Source: Mycoplasma simbae ATCC 49888
GTDB taxonomy: Bacteria > Bacillota_I > Bacilli_A > Mycoplasmatales > Metamycoplasmataceae
Direction: 5' to 3'
Assembly: GCF_000702705.1 (NCBI RefSeq)
Contig: NZ_JNJG01000005.1
Span: 93,579 to 157,578 of the forward strand
Length of the DNA stretch: 64,000 bases
Both the position numbers and the translations under genes were made by a program. This document shows positions 11,983-23,287 of the stretch, one piece after another; the first letter of the stretch is position 1; each line of letters begins with the position of its first letter. Below the pieces are notes generated by a model, which saw only the letters and a program-made list of their open reading frames with translations, made no database searches and was not told the origin of the DNA.

Positions 11983-13437
11983 TTATTTTTCGTTGTTCAA
12001 GTTTTCCAGCACTATTGTTTTGATCATTGGAATGGTTTCATCTTTATCTCAATCAATAAACACATAGTATTTTTTTGAATATTTCTTTAGATTTGATAAT
12101 AATTCTGGTGACAGCGTGTTATTTTCTGAGTTAAAGTATTCAGCGTTTACTGCTCTAAAGAAATCTTCGTTTTTTGCTTCAATTTTGCGACGATTTCTTT
12201 CGAACTCCACGGCATGCTTTTTACTTGCTTCAATTCTATTTTGCTCTATTCAATTGTAGTTTTTTAATATAACGAATGCTAAATCTACTTTAGGTTGCAT
12301 TGATAGCTTAATTTTATAAACATATTTTCAAAAGTAGTTTCATTTCTTTGATTGATGCTTATCAAATGCATTAATTCTCATCAACGCATTTGGAAAAATG
12401 AAATCATCTATTAAATGCCTATCAATTAAAGTTCTTTCATTTAGTTGCATTTGTTTTATTTGTTCATATCTATCTTTAAAAAAGTTTTTTTGAGCTTGGT
12501 AGCCGTACTTTTTCAAGTCTGACATATAATCAAAAAACATTTGTTCACTGGTTTTACGCTCGCTTATGATTTCGACATTATTTTCTTTTCAAAAATCTTC
12601 CATTGCTTTAATAATTGTTGATTTACCGCTTGCGCCCATACCAATAAAAGCAATTTTAAATTGTTTATCATTTGATGTAAAAGCGAATAAATATATTGAT
12701 AATAGAAAGTAAATAATGTTAATTACTAAAACGGTAATGTTTAAAAATCCTACTCCAGAGAAAAATACAAAGCAAAATATATTTTTGAAGCATCAAACTA
12801 CTCAACTCTCTCTAAAACCTAGAGCCATCATAATTAAAGCAACCACCGATATTGCGTTTATAGTTGCGAGAATTATACTCGCTGGTATTTTGTAGTTGAA
12901 GTTAGAACCAAATTCGATGTAATTATTAGAAAATAGCAAAATAATTAATTTATTTGTATAAGGGTTGACAAAGAAGAAAATAATTGCAATAATAACAGTT
13001 AAAAATGAGTAAAAAATCGTTGAAAATATTGAATTTCTATAATAAATAAAACGTTTTTTGGATTCAAGTTTTTTACTTTCTTGTATTGATTTCATTCATA
13101 AAATAAAAAGAATAACAATATAGCTGATTTGAATTGTAAAATCAATAACGAGTCCATAAACGATGCAAAAGAGTGAATAAAAAAGTGCATTTGTTATTGC
13201 CATAATAAAAGCTAATTTATTCTTTTTGGCAAATAAAATTATAGAAATTACGCCTAAAATACCAGAGATCGCCACGGTTACTGCGACTATTTTTTGAATT
13301 AATGTGTCATTAGTTTGTCAAACTCAAACATTTTGATCAATACTAAATATAGATAGAAAAAACAGTAATATAGATACTGCTATTACTGCGATTAATTCTA
13401 AATTTGTCTTAATAGTTGTTTGTTTATTTTTGTTCAT
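11983..13437 (-). CDS. PnuC-family transporter fused to a deoxynucleoside-kinase-like domain
   Basis: One continuous frame of 484 residues once TGA is Trp. Residues about 1-250 hold several membrane helices with the PnuC-like pattern SGILGVISIILFAKKNKLAF then ITNALFYSLFCIVYG. From residue 266 a soluble domain begins with Walker A GMGASGKST. It has an acidic/basic signature, TLIDRHLIDDFIFPN, like the ERS-type motif of deoxynucleoside kinases, and a basic lid with repeated Arg. PnuC proteins carry vitamin-type nucleosides by facilitated diffusion, and a kinase then traps the substrate. The fusion suggests both steps in one chain. The substrate could be nicotinamide riboside or a deoxynucleoside; the kinase part resembles deoxynucleoside kinases more than the NadR kinase. 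It lies 9 bases downstream of an HNH gene. No strong Shine-Dalgarno is visible. Confidence 0.75.
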
Positions 13438-13446
13438 ATATTTAAT

Positions 13447-13821
13447 CTAATTATTAAACTTAGTTGGATCATACACAAGAACATCTTCATCTCCTGTATT
13501 AATTCTTCAAATTTGGTACATTGATGAACCTTTTTTCTTTTTAATTTGGAAATATCTATATTTTCCATCGTTATATTTTTCTTTTCATGCTGTTTTATCA
13601 GCCTTGTTATCATTAGTTAAAACGTGGCAAATAAGGAGATTCTCTTTTCTATCAGTTCCACCTTTTGATTCTGGGAATAAGTGGTCAATATCTCATGCGT
13701 ATGGACTATTGGTACCATACTCATTAAAACGAATTAATCTACCAACGTAATCTCTTATTTCATTTCTATCACCGTATCTTTCTCTTCAAAGAGTTTTAGC
13801 TTTTTCTTGATTAATAAACAT
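13447..13821 (-). CDS. HNH endonuclease family protein
   Basis: A 124-residue frame that contains four TGA-Trp codons. It shows the HNH core: DIDHLFPESKGGTDRKENL, then ICHVLTNDNKADK with the conserved Asn and downstream His/Asn/Lys. A good Shine-Dalgarno (GAAAGGAAA) precedes the ATG at 13821. It is shorter than phage homing enzymes and has no separate DNA-recognition domain. It sits next to the transporter-kinase fusion, probably on the same transcript. The role could be DNA degradation, restriction of modified DNA or a domesticated phage nuclease. The family is clear, the biological role is not. Confidence 0.82.
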
Positions 13822-13923
13822 GGTTATTTTCCTTTCAAATATAAAGTGTTGTGAGAATTTATGATTTTTTATATCAATGTTTACATTATTTATTTTCTTG
13901 AAGGTATCCCTTAGACTCATTAT

Positions 13924-13939
13924 AAAAAAAAAAAAAAAA
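13924..13939. repeat. 16-base poly(A) tract upstream of the HNH gene
   Basis: A run of 16 A on the plus strand (poly-T in the HNH gene direction), about 103 bases before the HNH start. Homopolymers of this length change size easily and in mycoplasmas can switch promoter activity. No clear -10 box is attached to this one. Confidence 0.9.
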
Positions 13940-13995
13940 TGAAAGAAAATAGCCAAAATATATAATAAAGTGGAATTGTTTTTATAATAAAAGGC

Positions 13996-14024
13996 ATAAA
14001 AAAATCTGGCAGTGCCAGATTTAA
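13996..14024 (-). terminator. Terminator after pepA
   Basis: AAATCTGGCA / TGCCAGATTT perfect hairpin (14002-14023). In the minus direction it is followed by a T run. Confidence 0.85.
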
Positions 14025-14025
14025 A

Positions 14026-15396
<1,371 letters not shown>

Positions 15397-15528
15397 ATTT
15401 CTCCTTCTATTTGTAATATCAATATTTTAGCACTATACAAAATTAACAGCCATAAAATTGCATTTTCAAGACTTATTTACGCAACCATAAATTGCATAAA
15501 TATCCTAACCGCATATATATTATTGTTT

Positions 15529-15534
15529 TATAAT
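15529..15534 (+). promoter_or_regulatory. -10 box 6 bases before the ECF S gene ATG
   Basis: TATAAT with only six bases between it and ATG 15541, and no Shine-Dalgarno apart from a weak AAGGG directly at the start. Transcription would begin at or next to the start codon, giving a leaderless mRNA. Confidence 0.6.
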
Positions 15535-15540
15535 AAGGGC

Positions 15541-16533
15541 ATGAGAAATCATGGTACTGATGACGATTTCAAAACCTTTTCGAAATGGTCAATAAGAAAA
15601 ATAACTTTTATTGGTATTTTGATTGCAATTTCAGTTGCATTTTTTTTGATTGTGTTCCAGTTAATGCCATTTATTTCTTTACCTGCCTATAAAATAAGTA
15701 TTATTGGCTTGCCAATCAAAATCACCGGTTTTATTTTTGGGCCTATTGTTGGTGGTTTTGTTGGTGCTGTATCTGACTTAATTTCATTTATGTTTGTGCC
15801 TACTTATTTTAATGTTTTATTCTTAGTCGCCGCAATTCTAGATGGAGTAATACCTGGCATTGTTAGTTGAATTTTCCTAAGATTAATTAAATTCTTATTT
15901 GGTGGTAAATTCCGTGATTCAATTTATGAAGAATCGATAAATCATCTTTTTAATAAACTTGATATATTAAAACAATCACCACAACGCAATGAAAACAAAA
16001 TCAAAAAGATTGAAAGAAAAATTATTAAGCTTTATTATGATCGCAATAAAAAACAAGAAAAACAAAGCAAAAAGACTGAATTAATGAACATAAATTTGAT
16101 TGTTTGTGTATCAATACTAACTCTAGTAATGCTATTAGTAACTTATCTAATTGGATTTAAAATTAGCGAAAAAACAATTGCTTCAGGCATTATTCCTAAC
16201 CGTTGAATTCTACTTCCATTAATGCTTTCAGGTTATCTGGCAATGCTTGTGTTTATAGTATTTGCTAGATTCAAGCTTAAATCTTCTCTATATTTAATAA
16301 TTGTGCCAATTGTTGTGTTTTCAGCTCTAATTGAATTATTTAATGTGCCAATTCTTTCTTTTGCTGAAAAACAAAGTATTGAAGCTTCAAGCGCTTCATC
16401 TAACCTATTTGTTTATATGTTCCAACATATAATTCTTAGCCCTGTAAAAATTTGGTGAAATATGTTTATTATTTTCTTTACATATAAAATTGTTTCGCCA
16501 TTAATCTATAAAAATCACAGTATTACATACTAA
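15541..16533 (+). CDS. ECF transporter S component
   Basis: Encodes 330 residues. The N-terminal helices include KISIIGLPIKITGFIFGPIVGGFVGAVSD, the typical substrate-binding subunit pattern of energy-coupling factor importers, with IPIK/GLPIK-type and GFVGAVSDL elements. It is longer than usual because a charged cytoplasmic insert (about residues 128-180, rich in Lys/Glu/Asn) splits the helices; further membrane segments follow. The vitamin carried cannot be decided; folate-type S components look most similar to my eye, but this is weak. It would use ECF A/T subunits encoded elsewhere. An upstream in-frame TTG at 15523 was not used because ATG 15541 fits the promoter. Confidence 0.75.
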
Positions 16534-16549
16534 TTGTTGAAAGGTGTTT

Positions 16550-18622
16550 ATGCCTAGAAAAAAATTCTCTAAATTCAATTTATTGGTGCCTGCGGCACTG
16601 GTTTTTCCTTCACTTGTAAGTGTTGCTTGCTTCAATTTTGACCGCAAAGATAATATTGAAAAACCAAAGCCAGACCCCAAACCAAATCCCCAACCAAAGC
16701 CAGATCCTAAACCTGTTGATCCAGTAGTAAAACCTACCCCTGAGCCTCAACCCGAGCCTGCTCCAAACCCACAACCAACACCAAACCCAGAACCTTCACC
16801 CGCTCCTGAGCCTCAACCTGAGCCAACACCAAGTCCTAACCCTGAACCTGTAACTCCCAACCCGGGCACAGGTACGCAAAATCCACCAACAAATGAACCA
16901 ACCCCACCAAATGATAATGTTGATGTTGAGCAACCATGAGTTGATCAAACTCAAAGTAATACGCTAAAAATATTAGGTGAAAAACCTTTTAATTCGTTGT
17001 CTTCTTCAGTATTTATTGAAAATCAACGAATTAATTTATACGAACACAACAAAACTAAAGAACCATACATCAACTTTACTGAAGTGACTGGTAAATTTCA
17101 CGTTTTATTCGACAGATATGGTGTAAAAAACAAAGTTAAAAATGATACTGAATTAACCTATGATTTAGGTCGTCAAAACAAACTAATATTCAACGAGGAA
17201 AAAGACACTATTGAATTTACATCAACTAATAACTTTCAATTTTCAAACGACATCGCTGCAATTCCTCAGTACCCACGTATAAAATTTGATCGTTATGATA
17301 CCGTTACATTCAAGAAAAATAAAACCGATTTAAATGTACTTAATCTAAAAAAATACAATATTGACATAATTGTTGATAAAGAAAACATTTTTATGCCTTT
17401 ATCAGCATTCAACCTTGTGTTTGTAGCAAATAATTACTACAATTTAATGTACAATGGTGAATCATTCTTGGGTGTAGATTACAACAATTCACGTATTGAA
17501 CCATACAATCTTGAGACATATTATGATGTAACTAGAAATCAAACTGAAACTGAGCAACAAAGATTAAATAACTACAATATTTTAGCCTTAATGTTTGACA
17601 AATTTTACGGCTTAAGTAAACCCTTATATAAACGCAATGGTGTTAAAGATTTCTATGAATTTTCAGAGAAAATAGGATTGAAACCTCATTTGTTGAGCAC
17701 TAATCATTCAACGTATACAGAAGCTTACCGTCAATTATGATACAAACACTTAAATGATTTACACTCTTCAATAGTAACTCATTCTTTATATCGTAAAGCT
17801 GATTCAATTGTCAATAATACTGGCCAAAGATACTCAGAAAAACGCAAAAAATTTGACAAAATTTCTAACGATTTACGTTATTTACGTTCAACTACTACTT
17901 CACCAAACGGACACAATTATTTAAACAAAATTACACACGTATATGGCGATACTGCCAGAATTGTGTTTGATAGCTTTAATAGTGGCTCAACTCAGGGACT
18001 TGACCGTTCAGAATGATGAAAAGTAGATACATATTGATTATTTAGAGATGCTATTGCACGTATCAAGAAAGATGATCCGCAAAATAGAGTTAAAAAAGTA
18101 ATTATTGACATGGCGTTAAACGGCGGTGGATCTTCAGTGGCCATGCAACAAGCTGCAGGTTATTTAACCAACAAACCTATAAATATCTTTGTACGCAATA
18201 ACCTTTCTGAAGAATACACAGATATGAGCTTCAAAATTGATACAAACGGTGATAAAGTTTTTGATCGTCGTGATGCGCACCCAGAATATGAATGATACGT
18301 TTTAGCTGGAATTAATACATTTAGTGCCGCTAACTTGTTTACACACTGAGCAAAAACGTCAGGAGTTGCAAAAGTTATTGGTAATCGCAGTGGTGGTGGA
18401 ATGTACTCGATTTTACCAGCAGTACTACCGGATGGAACCAATGTTAATATTTCAAGCATCAATGCTTGAACCGCAGGGACTAACACTAAACCTGCTTCAT
18501 TTGATGATTTACCATACACTGAAGATGGTGTTGATGTAGATTACACACTGGATTATGAAGATTATTATAGAGACAACATTCTAGATTTAATCAAACCTGC
18601 CAAACCTCAAAATAGCAATTAG
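16550..18622 (+). CDS. S41-family peptidase, proline-rich lipoprotein (paralogue 2)
   Basis: Encodes 690 residues. The lipobox LVSVAC ends at Cys 27. A Pro-rich spacer follows (residues about 38-122) made of PKPDPKP, PNPQPK and PEPQPEP units. It probably lifts the catalytic part away from the membrane. The peptidase core matches paralogue 1: IIDMALNGGGSS, INTFSAANLF with the likely catalytic Ser, and IGNRSGGGMYS. The start used is ATG 16550, preceded by GAAAGG; a GTG two codons upstream is also in frame. The gene follows the ECF S gene after 16 bases, so it may share its transcript. Confidence 0.88.
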
Positions 18623-18633
18623 GCTATTTTTTT
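18610..18633 (+). terminator. Terminator at the end of S41 paralogue 2
   Basis: AATAGC / GCTATT hairpin overlapping the stop codon, followed by seven T. Confidence 0.7.
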
Positions 18634-18639
18634 ATTTGT

Positions 18640-18645
18640 TATACT
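18640..18645 (+). promoter_or_regulatory. -10 box 6 bases before S41 paralogue 3
   Basis: TATACT followed after six bases by ATG 18652 and no Shine-Dalgarno. This suggests a leaderless transcript. Confidence 0.55.
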
Positions 18646-18651
18646 TTAGAC

Positions 18652-20493
18652 ATGACTAAAAGAATAATTTTTACCGGTGCAATTTCAGTTTTAGTAAGTG
18701 TTGGCTCGGTAGCTGCTGTTATAGTAGCTAGAAAATTAGCAGATGGAAGCTGAAGTTTTGATTTTTCTAGCTCTGAGCTACCACATGATGATAAAAAACC
18801 AGCTATGCTTCAAAAACTTGGTGCAATGGATTTTGAAAGCCTAAGTAAAGAATATACAGTTGCAAAAAGTAAAATTGATGTTTTTATGCACAATAATTCC
18901 AAAGATTATTACGTAAATATCAATCAAGCAATCAATGTATTAAACGGATTTTTTGATACTGGAAGCATTAAATTAAAAAGCAATAAAGATGGTGTAATAA
19001 CCTATACAGTAGGCAACCACTTTATTTCATTTGACACCAATAATGAAGCTGTTAGTTTTGATGATGCTGACGCATTTGAGTTTACAAAAACTACGCAAAA
19101 TACTGATTATGGTCAGTATTTGCAGTACAAAACTTATAATTCTAATTCACTGTTGAGCGATAATAATTCAGCACAAATCAATTTAAATAAATACAATATT
19201 GACGTACTTTCTGAAGGTGATAATTTATTTTTGCCTATAAGTGTATTCAACTTAATGTTTTGTTCGCCAAATTACTACAACTTGCAATTTAATGGCTCTA
19301 AATTTTTGGGTGTAGATTATAAATACTCACGTGCAAGATTTGATTCTAATATGCCGCAGGAGTATATTGATTTTTATAGAAAAGGCATTGCAGATACAAA
19401 ACAATCTAGATTGAATAATTACAATTTCATGGCTCTTTTATTTGATAATTATTATGGTCTGGCAAACTCATTTTTTAGCTCAAATAACGCAACTGACTTT
19501 TACGAATATACACAAAATATAGGCATAAAAAACAAATTATTGAGCACCGACTATAATGTGTATAAAGAAGCGTATCAAGATTTTATTTACGGTAAACTTA
19601 ATGAATTGCATTCAAGAATTATTTCTAAATCATTTGCGGAAAAATCTGGTACTGTAGTGTCTTATGATGGACGCGATAAATCGCAAAAACGTACACAATT
19701 TTCGCAAAGAAGAGATCAGTTAGAAATGCTAAGAGAGCAAAATAACATTAACTCGCGAGTAGTGCATATTTATGATGATACTGCACGTATTGTTTTTAAC
19801 TCATTTGAGGTGGGCGACAAAGACGAGCTTAAACAAGACGACAAATGGCGTTATGATACCTACTGATTATTTGATGCTGCATTAGCAAAAATCAAAAACA
19901 GCGAGAATGCAAGTAAAATTAAAAATATAGTTCTTGATATTTCGCTTAATGGTGGTGGCTCTTCAGCAGCGTTACAAAAATCGTTAGGATTTTTAACCAA
20001 CAAGCCAGTGCATTTATACATTCAAGACAGGCTTTCGCAAAAATATGATGATTTATCATTTGTAACTGATACTAACAGAGACGGTAAATACAACAGTTAT
20101 GATGGCTACACACAATACAATTGGTTTGTGTTAGCTGGTTTAAATACATTCAGTGCAGCTAATTTATTTACCCATGTTGCTAAAGCTGATAAATTAGCAA
20201 CTGTAATCGGTAATAAATCGGGCGGCGGAATGTTTGCTATTTTGCCAACTGTGTTGCCTGATGGCACCAACATTGATATTTCAAGTTCCACCGCCTATAG
20301 TGGCAAATCTAATAGCAAGCCAACAGATGTGAATGAATTGCCTTACACCGAAGATGGGGTTGAACCAGATATCTACTTGAATTATGAAGATTATTATTCA
20401 ACAAGGCTTTTAGATAAAATTAGAGAGTGAAATCAAAAAAATCATAAAGATCAATACCCTAAAAAAACTGAATTAATAAGTTTTGGTCTGTAG
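18652..20493 (+). CDS. S41-family peptidase, membrane-anchored (paralogue 3)
   Basis: Encodes 613 residues. The core repeats the family pattern: IVLDISLNGGGSS, LNTFSAANLF and IGNKSGGGMFA. Unlike paralogues 1 and 2, the N-terminus (TKRIIFTGAISVLVSVGSVAAVIVA) has no Cys after the hydrophobic core, so it should be an uncleaved signal anchor or a non-lipidated exported protein. It also lacks the proline-rich spacer. The gene has its own promoter directly at the start codon. It is probably a duplicate of its neighbour that changed its mode of membrane attachment. Confidence 0.87.
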
Positions 20494-20501
20494 ATTTTTG
20501 A

Positions 20502-20510
20502 TGCTATAAT
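20502..20510 (+). promoter_or_regulatory. Extended -10 promoter of the candidate small RNA
   Basis: TGCTATAAT (TGnTATAAT) is a strong extended -10. A weak -35-like TTTGGT lies 17 bases upstream at 20482. It lies after the S41 stop, so it must drive what follows. Confidence 0.65.
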
Positions 20511-20516
20511 ATAACC

Positions 20517-20676
20517 GATGCGTTCCCAATGTGAACGATTACGATTTCCATAGGAATCGTTGCTTAAGAGTATATTACTCCTTTCTAATCAATAATTAAA
20601 TAAGCCTTATGCGTGATGCTTATTTCTTTTACTTATCTTATATGTTAATCACTAAGACGCTTTTTGCGTCTTTTTT
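20517..20676 (+). ncRNA. Candidate structured small RNA, about 160 nt
   Basis: Between an extended -10 box and a strong terminator lies a stretch with no open reading frame of note but a chain of local hairpins: CGTTC/GAACG (about 20522-20538), CGATTTCC/GGAATCG (about 20543-20560), GAGTA/TACTC (about 20568-20580), ATAAGC/GCTTAT (about 20602-20626), then the terminator stem AAGACGC/GCGTCTT. The next gene has its own -10 box after the terminator, so this is probably a free-standing RNA rather than a leader. It does not look like tRNA, tmRNA, RNase P or SRP RNA. I do not recognise its family. Confidence 0.55.
20653..20676 (+). terminator. Terminator of the candidate small RNA
   Basis: AAGACGC (20654-20660) pairs with GCGTCTT (20666-20672) around TTTTT, followed by T. 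Confidence 0.85.
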
Positions 20677-20678
20677 AT

Positions 20679-20684
20679 TATAAT
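20679..20684 (+). promoter_or_regulatory. -10 box of the rlmD-like gene
   Basis: TATAAT nine bases before ATG 20694 with no Shine-Dalgarno between, so the transcript would be leaderless or nearly so. Confidence 0.55.
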
Positions 20685-20693
20685 TAGCAAGTT

Positions 20694-22013
20694 ATGAAAT
20701 ATGCACAAGGCCAAATAATTAACAATGTTAAAGCAGAACAATTATCATTTGAGGGTTTAGGAGTAGTTAAAGCTGATAATTACTCAATTTTTGTTGAAAA
20801 TTTATTGCCAGGCGAATCTGCTGACATAAAAATTAAAAAAGCAAATAGTAAATTTGCTTTTGCCACTGTTGAAAATAGACACACTACGTCAAATAAACGT
20901 ATCAGCATTGCTAACGAAAAATTAATGTTAACGGGCTCAACTTCTATAGCCATGCTTTCATATGAGGATCAGCTTGAGTTTAAACAAAACTTTGTAGAAT
21001 ATTTATTTGGCCGTAATATCCATTTCGAAAAGGTGAATAAGATATTGCCTAGCCCGCAAAAATGACATTACAGAAACAAACTCACAGTATTTTGTAAAGT
21101 AGTTGATAACAAGGTTAAGCTCGGATTATTTGCAAAAAATACACACGATTTAATTCATCAAGATAGCTACGATTTAGCGCACCCTCAGATCAATAATGCA
21201 ATTTTGGCGTTTGAAAACATAGTTAACAAAAACAATCACTTTATTGATAATTTTAAATTTGTTCACAGTGTAACTTTCAGATATTCTCTTTTTGAAAATA
21301 AATTATTAATTATTATAAATTCGGCCAAAAATATTGCTTTATTCAGTAATTTTATTGAATTAATTCAACAAAATATTCATATTACAAAAAACATTATTAT
21401 CAATATAGAAGCCAAAAAACCATTTTCAAGAAAACTATTGAATTCCCCTGCTTCTCTAACTGACTATATCGGAGATACATTAATTTCGTACAATTGAAAT
21501 AGCTTCTTTCAAGTTAACTCATTGCAAACCAACAATCTTTACAATCTTTTGATCGATAATTTGGCACTAAATAAAGAAAATGTTGTTATTGATGCATATT
21601 CAGGTGCAGGTTCAATATCGTTGAAAATTGCGCCTAAGGTGAAAAAAGTTATCGGTTTAGAACTAGTTAACGAAGCTGTGGAAAATGCAAAAAATAATGC
21701 AACAAAAAATGGAATAAAAAATGCATCTTTTTACGCTGGCGATGTAAACAAAACTATTTTGAATGTATCAGAAACCATAGATGTTGTTATAGTTGATCCT
21801 CCTCGATCAGGCATGAGTGAAGACTTTATTCAATCGGTAGTTAAGTTGAGTCCTCAAAAAATAGGGTACATTTCATGCAACGTGCACACAATGTGTAGAG
21901 ATATAGATTATTTGCAAAATAATGGATACAAATTAAGATTTCTACAGCCTTGTGATATGTTTGCACAAACACACCATATTGAAGCAGTTGGTGTGCTTGA
22001 GAAAAATGTTTAG
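20694..22013 (+). CDS. rlmD: RNA 5-methyluridine methyltransferase, RlmD/TrmA family
   Basis: Encodes 439 residues. An N-terminal TRAM-like part (VENLLPGESADIKI) is followed by the fold that binds AdoMet: DAYSGAGSISLKIA, then VDPPRSGM and the catalytic YISCNVHT with the nucleophilic Cys. WNSFFQVNSLQT is the usual motif before the methyltransferase core. These enzymes methylate C5 of a uridine in 23S rRNA or tRNA. The usual four-Cys iron-sulfur ligand set of E. coli RlmD is not obvious in the N-terminal half. The target (U1939, U747 or tRNA U54) cannot be fixed from sequence. Confidence 0.88.
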
Positions 22014-22015
22014 AA

Positions 22016-22042
22016 AAATCAACGCTCTAACGTTGATTTTTT
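22016..22042. terminator. Terminator between rlmD-like gene and HAD gene
   Basis: AATCAACG / CGTTGATT hairpin with a T run. The two genes converge here. Confidence 0.8.
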
Positions 22043-22865
22043 ACTTACTGTCTTTATTATCTAAAAAATAATCTAGTGTTTTACCAAGACCGCCCTTTTT
22101 ATAACTAAAAGGACTGATGTGAGTTGCCAGCTTTTTGAATTCTCTGGTTGAGTTTTTCATTGCAATTACATGCTTTACCTTATTAACAGTTGAAGCATCA
22201 TTCATCGTGTCACCAATGTGCAAACATTGGCTTGGATCTATGTTATCTAAAGAAGCGTATGTAAGTTCCGCTTGACCTTTTGATGAATCCTTATGTGTTA
22301 CCTCTATAAATTCGCTGTAGTGTCTTGCTCCCACTATATTTAATTGATTGCCTGCTATGGCCTCTAATTCTTGTCTAAAACCGTTAAGTTTATGTTTGTT
22401 TGAGGTAAAAAATATAAATTTATATACTGGATAATCAATATTTAAAGCGGAAATTTTATTCAATTTAGCTCTTTTAAATCACAAAAATATTCTTAAAAAA
22501 AAGTTATTTGTGTATGTTTTATTTCTAAAATCAGAATTAATAATTGTACTTATTTTGTGTTTTTTTGCTAATTCTTGAATACTTTTTGCAGTGTCAAAAC
22601 TAATAGGCGAAGAAAACACTTCTAGTCCGTTGTGTAAAATTTTTGAACCATTTCATGCAATCACATTTCCTGTTGACTTAAGCTGCTGCAAAACTTTTTG
22701 TGTTTTCGCGTTGATGCCCCTACCAGTAGACACAACAAATTTAATACCTTTTTGCTTTCATTTTTCAATAATTTCTAAGTTTTTTCTACTCAAAAGTTTT
22801 CTTTTGTAATCTAAACTTGTTCCATCTAGATCAATGAATACAATTTTTACATTCTGCAATTTCAT
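22041..22865 (-). CDS. HAD hydrolase, Cof-type sugar/nucleotide phosphatase
   Basis: Encodes 274 residues with the HAD motifs in order: VFIDLDGTSLD with the nucleophile Asp at about residue 12, STGRG as motif II, and LHIGDTMNDAS as motif IV. The C2 cap insertion between motifs II and IV is of the Cof/IIB type. Mycoplasmas carry several such phosphatases acting on sugar phosphates or nucleotides; the substrate is not predictable. The ATG at 22865 has no Shine-Dalgarno but a TATAAT six bases upstream. A second ATG four bases earlier is out of frame. Confidence 0.9.
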
Positions 22866-22871
22866 ACATTA

Positions 22872-22877
22872 ATTATA
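22872..22877 (-). promoter_or_regulatory. -10 box 6 bases before the HAD gene
   Basis: On the minus strand TATAAT is followed by TAATGT and then the ATG, giving a likely leaderless start. Confidence 0.55.
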
Positions 22878-22903
22878 AAAACTTTCACGAATACATGAAA
22901 GTT

Positions 22904-23287
22904 TTATTTATGCAAAATTAAATCATATTTTTGTGTGAAAATATCATCACCATTACTTACCACAAATTTTAACTCTAGATGTTTATTGTTTATAAATTTA
23001 TAATCAAAATTGAACTTATTTATACTTGTTTGTAGATTGCTTGCAACATATTTGGTAGCTGCATAAACTATGTTTTTATCAAAATGGTAATCAACTCCGT
23101 CAAAACGAGCATATTTATAAAATTCTTCAACTGAAAGAGCGGGAAACACATTTTCAGAATCTATATTTTGCTTGATTTCAACAATTTTTTGGTCATTTTT
23201 CTTTGATGCCGAAACAACAGCGATAGGGATTGCGATGGCGGATACAACACCAATAGCCCCTAAACTAATTAGAATCTTTTTTCTCAT
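22904..23287 (-). CDS. Small signal-anchored protein, third gene of an uncharacterised operon
   Basis: Encodes 127 residues: RKK, then a hydrophobic segment at residues 4-27 (ILISLGAIGVVSAIAIPIAVV) and a hydrophilic remainder. No Cys follows the hydrophobic core, so it is a single-pass anchored or exported protein, not a lipoprotein. It overlaps the end of the upstream gene by 23 bases in another frame and has an AAGG Shine-Dalgarno inside that gene. It is probably translated together with the 436-residue protein before it. I do not recognise the family with certainty. It may correspond to the small partner of the MHO_1580/MHO_1590-type pair known from M. hominis annotation; this is from memory and not checked. 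Confidence 0.75.
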   Translation of the reverse strand: MRKKILISLGAIGVVSAIAIPIAVVSASKKNDQKIVEIKQNIDSENVFPALSVEEFYKYARFDGVDYHFDKNIVYAATKYVASNLQTSINKFNFDYKFINNKHLELKFVVSNGDDIFTQKYDLILHK

